Source of the DNA: Deltaproteobacteria bacterium
GTDB taxonomy: Bacteria; Myxococcota_A; Polyangia; GCA-2747355; JADLHG01
Direction of reading: 5' to 3'
Length of the DNA stretch: 50,741 nt
Assembly (NCBI GenBank): GCA_020848905.1
Contig: JADLHG010000013.1
Span: forward strand, 1-50,741
Shown: positions 1-8,364 of the stretch, piece after piece
How the letters are laid out: the number at the start of each line of letters is the position of its first letter
How positions within the stretch are numbered: position 1 is the first letter of the stretch
Notes under the pieces: model-generated
What the model was told of the DNA's origin: nothing
The model's input: the letters and a program-made list of their open reading frames with translations, nothing else
Databases searched by the model: none
Position numbers and translations under genes: made by a program

Positions 1-438
1 CAGGTCGAGCTCATACTCGTTGAGGCTGCCCTTGAGCCCGAGCAGCAGTCGGTCGTTGCTCTGTCGCGCGTCATAGACCGCATCCTGGTCGACCAAGAGC
101 GTATCCACGTAACGACAGACCTCGATCAGCTTCTGCCAGTCCCGGCTGTTGCGGGCGAAGCGCGACAGCTCGCGTGCCGCTACCGCGCCTACCTCGCCCA
201 GGGTCACCTGCGTGACCAACCGCTGAAACCCGGCACGCTCGACCAGACCCCCGGCAGACCGTCCGAGGTCCTCGTCGATAACCTCGGCCTCCTGCCAGCC
301 GAGCGTGCCGAGACGATCCCGCATCGCGTACTGTAGCCGCCGACTCTCCTCGTTGTGCCTGAGCTGCTGAGCCGTCGATTGCCGCACGTACAGGATGGCC
401 TTCCGTCGCAGATGGCGTTCGCCGACCTTGTCACTCAT
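1..438 (-). CDS. Serine recombinase (resolvase/invertase N-terminal domain), 3' part outside the window
   Basis: The first 146 codons of a site-specific serine recombinase are visible; the reading frame runs off the left edge, so the C-terminal recombinase and DNA-binding parts are unseen. The N-terminus carries the catalytic-serine motif YVRQST (Ser21), then an RAGFQRL segment near residues 68-74 and the signature ELSRFARNSRDW around residues 90-101, as in resolvases and large serine recombinases. These enzymes cut and rejoin DNA through a phosphoserine link. The ATG lies inside the end of the upstream small gene (431-622), in an ATGAGTGA overlap, which implies translational coupling. Its neighbours form a typical recombinase cassette, so this is probably a mobile element's own recombinase. 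Family identification is confident; the exact subfamily cannot be fixed without the missing part. Confidence 0.9.
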   Translation of the reverse strand, partial: MSDKVGERHLRRKAILYVRQSTAQQLRHNEESRRLQYAMRDRLGTLGWQEAEVIDEDLGRSAGGLVERAGFQRLVTQVTLGEVGAVAARELSRFARNSRDWQKLIEVCRYVDTLLVDQDAVYDARQSNDRLLLGLKGSLNEYELDL

Positions 439-622
439 CGTCCACCTCCGGAGCGCTTGCGGCGGCGCGCTCGCACCGGACCTGTTCCTTGATCATGCGC
501 GCCAGCAACTGCATGACCTCGTCGCGACACTCGCCGGGCAGCGACCTCCAGGTCGGCAGCGTCGGACGCGCGGATCCCAGCACCAGCTGATGGGGTCGAG
601 TTTGTCGTCTCATGGGCCGCAT
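431..622 (-). CDS. Small protein of a serine-recombinase cassette
   Basis: A 63-codon frame with an ATG after GGGGCGAC. The central part reads TLPTWRSLPGECRDEVMQLL, a proline-tryptophan then amphipathic-helix pattern that I associate with small accessory proteins encoded just before serine recombinases in mobile cassettes; that association is from memory. It ends 8 nt past the recombinase start, which suggests coupled translation. It overlaps the 435-899 frame almost completely, so only one of the two is likely to be the real product over 435-622. The helix-like content favours this frame there, with the longer frame real mainly over about 640-899. Function unknown. Confidence 0.55.
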   Translation of the reverse strand: MRPMRRQTRPHQLVLGSARPTLPTWRSLPGECRDEVMQLLARMIKEQVRCERAAASAPEVDDE

Positions 623-899
623 GTCGCCCCGACGTCAACCGCTCGTCCAGCGCTGTATTCGGCCCCGCTTCCTCGACGAGACATTTCAGATCGGCAAGCG
701 CTTGCCAGCTGACATGGGCTTCGGGGGCGAGTCGCATGCGAGCGCAGACCGACGCGTCGAACATCCAGGAGGGAACCAAACAATACCGATCAGGATCATC
801 GGCAACGAAGCAGCGAAGCGCACCGGGGAAGCGCTCGTCGACGCAGACCAGAACCTCGCGGCCGTGCAGCGGATGCCACCGATAGTGGACGACCCGCAC
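435..899 (-). CDS. DUF5372-like protein of the recombinase cassette
   Basis: A 154-aa frame whose first 80 residues look genuine. The RVVHYRWHPLHGREV start, with the HPLHGRE signature, is typical of a small conserved family (DUF5372-like) found upstream of serine recombinases. After about residue 85 the sequence becomes Arg/Ala-rich and is probably the shadow of the overlapping 63-aa frame. Either the gene really extends in overlap, or a frameshift has removed its natural stop near residue 85-95. The ATG sits at the breakpoint where the RAYT transposase remnant (917-1171, opposite strand) is cut off, which suggests the cassette inserted there. No catalytic function can be assigned. Confidence 0.5.
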   Translation of the reverse strand: MRVVHYRWHPLHGREVLVCVDERFPGALRCFVADDPDRYCLVPSWMFDASVCARMRLAPEAHVSWQALADLKCLVEEAGPNTALDERLTSGRHAAHETTNSTPSAGAGIRASDAADLEVAARRVSRRGHAVAGAHDQGTGPVRARRRKRSGGGR

Positions 900-916
900 C
901 TCGGTACGACGCGCAT

Positions 917-1171
917 TGTGACGTGTTTGTGCTTAAAAATCGTCGGAAGCACGAACGTGCCCGGGGCAAGTGGGTGCCGCGGCGCGACCTGGACGCATGC
1001 AGCTCGGCCCGCTTCTTCAATGGCTGGAAGGACCTCGTGCCAGTGCCGCCCGACGGAGACCCGCCGGTGCTCGAGCCGCGGACCTGGCTCTTGAAGACGG
1101 GCTGGAAGCTACGAGGACTGATTCCTACGAGCGCGGTTCCAGGGGCCGTGGATGGGCGCGGAGATCGGTGA
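917..1171 (+). pseudogene. C-terminal remnant of a RAYT/Y1-type transposase
   Basis: The frame encodes DVFVLKNRRKHERARGKW, then a DACSSARFFNGW segment and PRTWLLKTGWKLRGLI. This order (KNxRKH, SSxxxFxGW, ARTWLL-x-GW) matches the C-terminal region of REP-associated tyrosine transposases from deltaproteobacteria, recalled from family knowledge. The catalytic HUH and tyrosine domain expected upstream is absent, because the sequence to the left belongs to the opposite-strand recombinase cassette. No proper start codon or ribosome-binding site was found. I read it as a transposase truncated by insertion of the cassette. A short real gene starting at the GTG at 923 is possible but unlikely. Confidence 0.6.
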
Positions 1172-1191
1172 TTACCGCCCGCCTGGCATCC

Positions 1192-1338
1192 TCAGGTCCT
1201 GGCGGCCGACCTCGCGACCGCCTCCGGCGGGATCATGAGCGTGACGTCGGAGGGGAGGCAGTACGCGGCGATGGGCGTCGCGGCGAGCATGTGCAGGATG
1301 CCGGGTGAGAAACCCTCGCCCGCGTAGACCAGACACAC
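1192..1338 (-). CDS. Possible small ORF or degraded gene end (48 aa)
   Basis: A GTG-started frame of 48 codons with a protein-like composition: LVYAGEGFSPGILHMLAATP, then AAYCLPSDVTLMIPPEAVA. It follows the methyltransferase remnant in the same frame after that gene's stop codon. No domain is recognised and there is no clear ribosome-binding site. It may be a short real product, or the tail of a longer gene deleted during the rearrangements that damaged the methyltransferase. The rest of the stretch 1172-1368 shows nothing else I can support. Confidence 0.25.
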   Translation of the reverse strand: MCLVYAGEGFSPGILHMLAATPIAAYCLPSDVTLMIPPEAVARSAART

Positions 1339-1368
1339 GGGCGTCCCTCGTCGCGTGGGGGCCCCACC

Positions 1369-2008
1369 TTACTCGAGCGCGGTGCCGCCGGCCAGACGAA
1401 GCTGCGTCGGGACGCTTCGGCGCGGCGCGGGGGGCGAGCTCTCGGCGAGCGCACCGAGCTCCCGCAGTCGGGACTCGGTGATCGTCAGCGCCTCGGGGTT
1501 CACGTCGCAGCCCCAGAAGGCGCAGCCCGCGCGAACTGCGGCCACGCCCGTGCTGCCCGCTCCTACGAAGGGGTCGGCCACGATGCCTCCCGGACTCGCG
1601 CTCTGGTGCACGAGCACCTCGCTCACCTCGGCGGGCTTCTCCGTCGGGTAGCCCTTGTGGATGCGTGGCGCCGCGATGACGTCCGGGATCGAGAGGTCCT
1701 GGAGCTTGCGCTTGCCCTTCTCGAAGAAGAGGATGAACTCGTAGCGCGAGCGGTAGTGATATCCCATGCCGATCTTCTGCTTGTCCCACACGAGAGGCTT
1801 CCAGAATTTGAAGCCGCAGCGCTCGGCGATCGGCTTGGCCACGAACATCGTCTCGGCGTCGGAGAACATATAGGGACTCGTAGGGCGGATCCGAGATCGC
1901 GAGCTCTACCGAGCGGTCGGCGAGGCCGCGCAGCCACTCCACGGCGTCACCCTGGCGGAGCCAATAGCGTGGCGGGCCGTCGGCCCGGGTTCGGGTAGGG
2001 TCGCTCAT
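1369..2008 (-). pseudogene. DNA methyltransferase (N4/N6, DPPY type) broken by internal deletion and frameshift
   Basis: The N-terminal frame starts at ATG 2008 and encodes the target-site binding start YWLRQGDAVEWLRGL and the catalytic motif IV, SDPPYESL. Directly after that, near 1869, coding jumps to another frame that continues MFSDAETMFVAKPIAERCGF, then WKPLVWDK, KGYPTEKP and the AdoMet-binding DPFVGAGSTGVAA motif (motif I), ending at 1369. Intact members of this family have roughly 40-50 residues between DPPYESL and the FSDAETMFV segment. Here they are missing and the junction is out of frame, so the enzyme cannot be made. It probably was a phage- or element-borne orphan adenine/cytosine methylase. 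The break could in principle be an assembly error, but the missing block argues for a real deletion. Confidence 0.75.
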
Positions 2009-2116
2009 CGTCAGCTCTGAAGGTTGCGCCGGGTCAGCCGGCGACGTGTCCTGAGCATGACTGAACATCCGAGCAGGTCAAGAACGAATTGACTGGCGGA
2101 GCGTGCCGCGCGAGTC

Positions 2117-5100
2117 ATGCACCCCATGTCTGGTGACCCGCGACCCGGCTTTCGCCGGCGGATCTCCCCGAGCGAGCGGCTCTACCTCGCGGGCTTGCGG
2201 CTCTCGCCCCCCTTCGCCCTGCAGGTCTTCGTGGAGGGGGAGGGCGCCATCGAGGCGGAGCAGCTGCGCCACGCGGTGGAGCGCGCCTCCGCGGCCTGCC
2301 CCGGAGCGCGTCTCGTGCGCCGGGGGCGCTGGTGGGTAGACAGCGGGCAGGCCCCGGCGGTGCGCGAGCTGGAGGAGGCCGGCTTCGACGGGTACGACTT
2401 CGAGCGGGCGGCGTTCACGCGAGAGCCGCTCGACCCGAAGAAGGGGCCGACCTGCGAGGTGCTCCTGCTTCGCGGCACGCCGCCGCGCCTGGTCTTCCGG
2501 GCCTTCCACGGGGTGATGGACGGGCAAGGCGTGCTCCTCTGGCTGAAGGACGTCTTTCGCGTGCTCCGCGGTGAGGAGCCGGAGAAGGCCGGATCGGGGC
2601 AGACCGACCACTCCCTCCTGCGGGCCACGGGAAGACCGGCGCGGCGCCCTCGCGTGGACTTCGACTGCGTCTCACCGCTCGCCGGGGCGGGCGTCGACGA
2701 CACGGCCTTCTTCTGGCGGCGAAGGACGGTACCGGGGAGGCACCCCGCGCTCGTGGCGCGGCTGGCGGCGCGCCTCGCCGCCGAGCTGGACGACGGGCGC
2801 GGGCGCTACATGGTGCCCGTGGACCTGCGCCGCCACGACGAGGGCCCCCCCTCCACGGCCAACCTGAGCCTGCCCATCTTTCTCGAGGCGAAGCGCGGCG
2901 AGAGCTGGGAGACGCTGCAGGAGCGGCTCGTCGCGGCCCTCGCGGCCAAGGCCGAGCTGGCCGCAGACGGCACCGAGGGGGTTGTCTCGGCCCTGCCCAC
3001 CGGGCTCCTCCTCGTGGCCCTCCGGCGCCTGCTCGCGAAGCAGCGACGCAGGGGGCGCTACCTGGGCTCAGCTATCCTGTCGCACCTCGGGCGGGTCGAG
3101 CTCGCCGCCTGCTCGTGCCCCGGCTTCGCCGCGCGCGCGGTCTACTCGCTACCGGTTCACGCGCCGCTCTCACCGCTCACGCTGGTGACCGTGGAAAACG
3201 ACCGGCACCTGGAGCTCACCCTGGCGGCGCCGCGCGGCGAGGGGCAGGAGGCGCGGGCCGACGCGCTCCTCGAGCGACTGGCGGCCGCGCTCGATCGTTC
3301 GGTAGCGCGCGTCGCGGGTCCAACGGTGGACTTCGCTCGCGAGGGCACGGTGGTGGAGCAGCTGGCTACGGTGGCGCGGGCCTGTCCAGAGGCCACGGCG
3401 CTCGTCGAGGGAGAGCGGCGTCTCACGCACGGCGCGCTGGACCGCGACGCGGAGCGGATCGCGCGCGCCCTCGCTCGCCAGGGAGTGGGTCGCGGCAGCG
3501 TGGTGGGGCTGCTCGCGGACCGCACGCTCGAGGGGGTCTCGGCCATCTTAGGCATCCTGAAGAGCGGTGCGGCGTGGCTTCCGCTCGAGCCCCGGCAGCC
3601 GGTCGAGCGCCTCCGGTATCTGCTCGCGGACTCGGGAGCCGCGCTCTGCCTGGTGGGCGCCGAGCAGGCGCGTCGCCTCGAGGGGGTCGCGTTACCTGGC
3701 GTGGTGCTCCCGCTCGAGAGCCTCGGTGACGCGGAGGGCGCGCCGCAGCCTGCGTCCGTCGGAGGACCCTGGCCAGAAGCTCCGCGCCTTTCGGACCGCG
3801 CGTACCTCATCTACACCTCCGGCTCGACCGGGCGGCCGAAGGGGGTCGAGCTCGAGCACGAGAGCCTCGCCAACTACGTCGGGTGGGCCCGCGGTGCGTA
3901 CCAGGCGACCGACCGTACGCGGTTCGCGCTCTTCACTTCGCTGGCCTTCGATCTGTCCATCACGTCGCTGTTCGTGCCGCTCGTGGCGGGGGGGAGCGTG
4001 GCGCTCTTTCCGGGCGAGCTCGATCATCGGCTGCTCGAGGACGTGGTCGCGCGCGCGGGGGCCACCGCGCTGAAGCTCACGCCGACGCACCTCTCACTCA
4101 TCGAGCAGCTCGACCTCAGGCCGCGCGGGATCGACACGCTCGTGGTCGGGGGTGAGGCGTTCACGTCGGGCCTGGCGGTGCGAGCGCAGGCCCGCTTCGG
4201 CGCGGCCTGTCGGATCCTGAACGAGTACGGTCCCACCGAGGCCACGGTGGGCTGCCTCGTCCATCGCTTCGACGCCGAGAAGGACGCGGGGGGCGAGAGC
4301 GTGCCGATCGGTCGCCCGATCGCCAACACGCAGGTCGCGCTTCTCGACGCGGACGGCGCTCCGGTGTCGCGGGAGGCGTGCGGAGAGCTGGTTCTGGCCG
4401 GCCGCGGCCTGGCCCGCGGGTACGTGAACGCGGCGGAGGCGGACCGGGCGCGTTTCGTGACGCTCTCGGACGGGGCGCGCGCCTACCGTTCGGGGGACCT
4501 GGCACGCTGGTCCGAGGAGCGCGGCTTCGAGTACCTCGGGCGTGTGGACGAGCAGGTGAAGCTCCGCGGCTACCGCATCGAGCCCGCGGAGATCGAGGCC
4601 GCGCTCGAGGCGTATCCCGCCGTCGAGCGGGCGGTCGTGCGCGGGAGGCCCCGCGGGCCGGAGGTCGCGCTCTGCGCCTGGGTCGTGCTGCGGGAGCCGA
4701 CCTCCGACGAGGCGCTGCGCGTGTGGCTCGCGGAGCGGCTGCCCCCGGCGATGCTTCCCGGCTGCTTCGTGCGGCTCGAGACGCTCCCGCTCACCGTCAA
4801 CGGCAAGGTGGACCTGGCGGCCTTGCCGGACCCCGCGTTGCCCGCTTCGGCGGAGGTCCGCGACCCGACCCGCCGCGATGCCGTGGAGGCGGCCGTGGTG
4901 GAGATCTGGGCGCGCGCCCTGTCGCTGGATGCGGCGCGCCTGGACGCCCGGGCGGATTTCTACGCGCTCGGAGGCGATTCGCTCGGCGTGGTCGCCATGC
5001 TGGCCGAGGTCGCGCGGCGGGTGGTCGGCCTCGAGCGCGAGGCGGCCTTCATGCACCAGGTCCGGCCGATGATGGCGCGGCCGACCTTCGACGGAGTCTG

Positions 5101-5146
5101 CCGGGTCGCTCGCCGCCTCCTCGTGGCGGAGCCGGGCGCCTCATGA
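2117..5146 (+). CDS. Nonribosomal peptide synthetase module (condensation-adenylation-carrier), Asn/Asp-type pocket
   Basis: A 1009-aa single module. Residues about 15-400 form a condensation-type domain with FHGVMDG (His131...Asp135; the first His of the usual HHxxxDG is Phe) and a SHLGR motif. Residues about 415-900 form an adenylation domain with YTSGSTGRPKG (near 566), NEYGPTEA (near 704), YRSGDLARW, and the A10 lysine in LTVNGKVD (Lys897). Residues about 925-1000 form a carrier domain with GGDSL, where Ser955 takes the phosphopantetheine arm. Reading the ten pocket positions by hand gives D-L-T-K-V-G-E-V-G-K, which points to Asn (or Asp). There is no thioesterase or epimerase domain. It opens the operon; an acyl donor from the FAAL-ACP next door would fit the condensation domain. 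The start could also be the ATG at 2126. Confidence 0.92.
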   Translation: MHPMSGDPRPGFRRRISPSERLYLAGLRLSPPFALQVFVEGEGAIEAEQLRHAVERASAACPGARLVRRGRWWVDSGQAPAVRELEEAGFDGYDFERAAFTREPLDPKKGPTCEVLLLRGTPPRLVFRAFHGVMDGQGVLLWLKDVFRVLRGEEPEKAGSGQTDHSLLRATGRPARRPRVDFDCVSPLAGAGVDDTAFFWRRRTVPGRHPALVARLAARLAAELDDGRGRYMVPVDLRRHDEGPPSTANLSLPIFLEAKRGESWETLQERLVAALAAKAELAADGTEGVVSALPTGLLLVALRRLLAKQRRRGRYLGSAILSHLGRVELAACSCPGFAARAVYSLPVHAPLSPLTLVTVENDRHLELTLAAPRGEGQEARADALLERLAAALDRSVARVAGPTVDFAREGTVVEQLATVARACPEATALVEGERRLTHGALDRDAERIARALARQGVGRGSVVGLLADRTLEGVSAILGILKSGAAWLPLEPRQPVERLRYLLADSGAALCLVGAEQARRLEGVALPGVVLPLESLGDAEGAPQPASVGGPWPEAPRLSDRAYLIYTSGSTGRPKGVELEHESLANYVGWARGAYQATDRTRFALFTSLAFDLSITSLFVPLVAGGSVALFPGELDHRLLEDVVARAGATALKLTPTHLSLIEQLDLRPRGIDTLVVGGEAFTSGLAVRAQARFGAACRILNEYGPTEATVGCLVHRFDAEKDAGGESVPIGRPIANTQVALLDADGAPVSREACGELVLAGRGLARGYVNAAEADRARFVTLSDGARAYRSGDLARWSEERGFEYLGRVDEQVKLRGYRIEPAEIEAALEAYPAVERAVVRGRPRGPEVALCAWVVLREPTSDEALRVWLAERLPPAMLPGCFVRLETLPLTVNGKVDLAALPDPALPASAEVRDPTRRDAVEAAVVEIWARALSLDAARLDARADFYALGGDSLGVVAMLAEVARRVVGLEREAAFMHQVRPMMARPTFDGVCRVARRLLVAEPGAS

Positions 5147-5222
5147 TGGCGAGGTCGAGTCGTTGGGGGCGCGCTATCCTTGGTATCATGGACCGATCGA
5201 GGCGGGGGGTGGAGTGACGGCG

Positions 5223-7322
5223 ATGCGACTTCCGCCCGAGGGGCCTTTCGCGCCTCCGGCGACCACGTTCACCTGCGCCTCCTTCGTGGAGGTGCTGCGC
5301 GCGCGCGCACGCCTCGAGCCCGAGCGCCGGGCCTTCACCTATCTCGAGGATGGGGAGGAGCGCGAGCGGCACCTTTCGTACGGGGAGCTCGACCTCCGGG
5401 CGCGGGCGGTGGGCGCGGGCCTCGTGCGCGCGGGGGCGACGGGAGAGCGGGTGATCCTGCTCTATCCGCCGGGCCTCGACTTCGTGGTCGGGTTCTTCGG
5501 GTGTCTCTACGCCGGGGCGGTAGCGGTGCCCGTCTGGCCCCCCGACCCGGCCCGCCTCGCGCGCACGTTGCCGCGCTTCCTCGGCATCGCCGCCGACGCG
5601 CGGGCTCGGTTCCTCCTGACGACCGCCGAGGTGGCGACGATGCGCGCCGCCTTCGCCACCGTGGCGCCCGAGCTCGCGGCTCTCGAACAGGTGGTGGCCG
5701 ACGAGCTCGGGACCTCCGACGCCGAGGCGTGGACCGCGCCCTCCGTCGGGACCGACTCCCTCGCCTTTCTCCAGTACACCTCGGGCTCCACGGCCGCGCC
5801 GCGCGGCGTGATGGTCAGCCACGGCAACCTGCTCCACAACTCGGCGGCGATCCACACCCTCGCAGAGCACACGCCGGAGAGCGTGTACGTTTGCTGGCTG
5901 CCCAACTATCACGACATGGGGCTCATCGGCGGGATCCTGCAGCCCATCTGGGGGGGACTTCTCGGGGTGCTCCTGTCCCCGATGGCATTCCTCAAGAAGC
6001 CCTCGCGCTGGCTCCGGGCCATCCAGCGCTACCGCGGGACCACGAGCCCCTTTCCGAACTTCGCGCTCGACCTCTGCGTGCGCAAGATCCCCAAGGAGGA
6101 GCGGCGAGAGCTCGACCTGTCGAGCTGGAAGCTGGCCTGCAACGGTGCCGAGCCGGTGCGTGCCGAGTCGCTCGAGCGTTTCACCGAGGCGTTCGCACCG
6201 TCGGGCTTCCGCGCCGAGGTGCACTATCCGGCCTACGGGCTGGCCGAGGCCACCCTGCTCGTCACGGGGGGGGCGCGGGGGGCGGCACCGCGCGTTCTGC
6301 ACGTGCGCCGGGCGGCGCTCCAGCGACACCGCATCGATCCCCAGGAGGTGGCCGGGCCCGAGACGCGCGCGCTGGTCGGCTGCGGGCGCTCGCTTCCCGA
6401 CCAGCGGCTCGTGATCGTGGACCCCGACAGCTCGCGGCCGGCGCCCGCCGACACCGTCGGAGAGCTCTGGCTCGCGGGCCCGAGCGTGGCCCAGGGGTAC
6501 TTCGGGCGCGCCGCCGAGAGCGAGCGGGTCTTCGGCGCCACGCTCGCGGGCGACGGTCAGACGCGGTACCTGCGCACCGGTGACCTCGGTTTCCTCCGCG
6601 ACGGCGAGCTCTACCTCGTGGGCCGGCGCAAGGACGTGGTGATCGTGCGCGGGCGCAACCTTCACCCCGAGGACGTGGAGCACGCGGTGGAGGCGGCGCA
6701 CCCGGCGCTGCGAGCGGGGTGCGTCGCGGCGGTGGCCGTCGAGCGGGGGGGGATGGAGGCGCTGGCGGTCCTGGCCGAGGTGGCGAGCGACACCCAGGTA
6801 GAGGCGGTGGAGTACGTGGCCTCTGCCGTGCGCGAGCGCGTGGCCGCGGCCTGCGACGTGGCGGTGCACGCGGTCGTGCTCCTCCGCCCCGGAGAGCTGC
6901 CGAAGACCTCGAGCGGCAAGGTCCAGCGGGGGGCAGCGCGCGCTGCGTACCTCGCCGGAGAGCTCGCCCTCGTCGGCGAGAGTGCCTCGCGCCCCTCGGT
7001 CATTGCGGTGGCGGTGCCCACGCGGGAGGAGCTCGCCGCGGCGAGCCCGGCCGCCCGGGCGGAGCGCGTCTCGACCTACGTCCGCCAGCGGCTCGCGCAG
7101 CTCTTCGAGCGACCGGAAGAGGCGCTTCGTCCCGAGGTGCAGCTCGACGCGCTGGGTCCGGACTCGCTCAAGCTCCTCGAGCTCGAGCTGGCCCTCGAGG
7201 AGGAGCTGGGGCTGCACGTCAGCCGCGCGGAGTACGGTGGGTGTCTCGTGGTCGGTGACCTGGTCGCGCTCCTCCTCGGCATGCTCGACGTCGGCGGCCG
7301 CGCTCCGCGCGGAGGAGAGTGA
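5223..7322 (+). CDS. Fatty acyl-AMP ligase fused to an acyl carrier protein
   Basis: A 699-aa protein. Residues 1-590 match fatty acyl-AMP ligases: YTSGSTAAPRGVMVSHGNLL (from Tyr185), LPNYHDMGLIGG, the AFLKKPSRWL and PFPNFALDLC segments, NGAEPVRAESLERF, YGLAEATLLV and the C-terminal KTSSGKVQRG lysine loop. The last 85 residues are a carrier domain with GPDSLKLLELE, Ser648 being the phosphopantetheine site. FAALs activate a fatty acid with ATP and load it onto a carrier, which here is on the same chain. The chosen ATG has GGAG 8 nt upstream; an in-frame GTG at 5214 is possible. It lies 76 nt after the NRPS and overlaps the ketosynthase by 4 nt (GTGA), so it is certainly co-translated with that gene. 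Confidence 0.93.
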   Translation: MRLPPEGPFAPPATTFTCASFVEVLRARARLEPERRAFTYLEDGEERERHLSYGELDLRARAVGAGLVRAGATGERVILLYPPGLDFVVGFFGCLYAGAVAVPVWPPDPARLARTLPRFLGIAADARARFLLTTAEVATMRAAFATVAPELAALEQVVADELGTSDAEAWTAPSVGTDSLAFLQYTSGSTAAPRGVMVSHGNLLHNSAAIHTLAEHTPESVYVCWLPNYHDMGLIGGILQPIWGGLLGVLLSPMAFLKKPSRWLRAIQRYRGTTSPFPNFALDLCVRKIPKEERRELDLSSWKLACNGAEPVRAESLERFTEAFAPSGFRAEVHYPAYGLAEATLLVTGGARGAAPRVLHVRRAALQRHRIDPQEVAGPETRALVGCGRSLPDQRLVIVDPDSSRPAPADTVGELWLAGPSVAQGYFGRAAESERVFGATLAGDGQTRYLRTGDLGFLRDGELYLVGRRKDVVIVRGRNLHPEDVEHAVEAAHPALRAGCVAAVAVERGGMEALAVLAEVASDTQVEAVEYVASAVRERVAAACDVAVHAVVLLRPGELPKTSSGKVQRGAARAAYLAGELALVGESASRPSVIAVAVPTREELAAASPAARAERVSTYVRQRLAQLFERPEEALRPEVQLDALGPDSLKLLELELALEEELGLHVSRAEYGGCLVVGDLVALLLGMLDVGGRAPRGGE

Positions 7323-8347
7323 CCGTGGCGTCGCGACCCCTCCCCGTGCGCATCGTCTCCACCGGGCGGTATCTTCCCCGCAAGCACGTCCCGTCCGAGA
7401 CGGTGGACGGCTGGCTCGGACTCCCCGTGGGTACGAGCGCCCAGCTCTCTGGCGTGCAAGGGCGCTACTACGCGGACGGGGAGACGGCCTCCGAGATGGG
7501 GGCGGCCGCAGCGCAGCGGGCGCTCGAGAGCGCGGGCCTCGACGCCGGCGACATCGACGTGCTGATCGCCGCCTGCGGGACTCCCGAGCAGCCGATCCCG
7601 TCGAACGCGGCGTTGATGCTGAAGCGCCTTGGCCCGGAGTGGGCGGGAAAGGCGGCCTTCGACCTGGGCGCCACCTGCATGAGCTTTCTCGTCGCGCTCG
7701 ATCTGGCGTCGGTCTTGCTCGCGGCGCGGCGGTACGGGCGGGCGCTGATCGTGGCTGCCGACGTGGCGAGCTGCGGGCTGAACCACGACCAGCCCGAGGC
7801 GGCGATGCTCTTCGGCGACGCCGCGGCCGCAGCCGTCGTCGGGCGCGTCGAGGAGGACGACCCGCTCGCGCGCCGTCCGTCGCGCATCCTCGCCGCGCGT
7901 TGCGGAACGTGGGCCGAGGGTTCCTCGTTCACGGAGATCCGCGGCGGCGGCAGCGCGCTCCCCGCGCATCAGTACACGGCGGAGCGCCGGGCCGACTTCC
8001 TCTTTCACATGGAGGGCTCGCACGCGTTTCGCATGGCGGCGCGCACCCTGCCCCCCCTCCTCGAGCGGGTGCTCGCCGACGCGGGCGGCCTGGACGTGGA
8101 GGACTTCGACCTCGTGATTCCGCATCAGGCCAGCTCCGCCGCGATGGAGCTGATGCGGCGGCGTCTGGAGATCCCCCTCTCGCGCTGGGTGCAGACCTTG
8201 CACAAGTACGGCAACACGATCGCCGCGTCGATTCCGCTTGCGCTCGACGAGTGCGTGCGCGAGGGGAGGCTCGAGCGCGGTGACCGGGTCCTCTTGCTCG
8301 CCACGGCCGCCGGCTTCTCGGCCTCGGCCCTGGCCTTCGATTATTGA
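7319..8347 (+). CDS. 3-oxoacyl-ACP synthase III-like ketosynthase
   Basis: A 342-aa thiolase-fold enzyme of the FabH/KAS III clade. The catalytic triad is visible: Cys120 in GATCMSF, His269 in IPHQAS and Asn299 in KYGNTIAAS. FabH-like enzymes carry out decarboxylative condensation of an acyl starter with malonyl-ACP or, in some clades, other acyl transfers. The sequence is not a housekeeping FabH in context: it sits inside the FAAL/NRPS operon, and no fab genes are nearby. The GTG start overlaps the FAAL stop (GTGA), and the stop codon shares bases with a possible TTG of the next frame. It could extend, or head-to-head condense, the acyl chain made by the FAAL-ACP; OleA-like Claisen chemistry is an alternative that I consider less likely. 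Confidence 0.9.
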   Translation: MTVASRPLPVRIVSTGRYLPRKHVPSETVDGWLGLPVGTSAQLSGVQGRYYADGETASEMGAAAAQRALESAGLDAGDIDVLIAACGTPEQPIPSNAALMLKRLGPEWAGKAAFDLGATCMSFLVALDLASVLLAARRYGRALIVAADVASCGLNHDQPEAAMLFGDAAAAAVVGRVEEDDPLARRPSRILAARCGTWAEGSSFTEIRGGGSALPAHQYTAERRADFLFHMEGSHAFRMAARTLPPLLERVLADAGGLDVEDFDLVIPHQASSAAMELMRRRLEIPLSRWVQTLHKYGNTIAASIPLALDECVREGRLERGDRVLLLATAAGFSASALAFDY

Positions 8348-8364
8348 CCGTGGGAGCGCGCGAG

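Noticed and set aside
5147-5222. Internal promoter (TTGGGG ... TATCAT) before the FAAL gene
   Set aside because: The spacing is only about 15 nt and the -35 is poor; the short gap favours read-through from the NRPS gene.
5049-7217. 722-codon minus-strand open frame across the FAAL gene
   Set aside because: It is the antisense shadow of a GC-rich gene: Arg/His/Leu/Glu-rich with no domain, while the plus frame has every FAAL motif.
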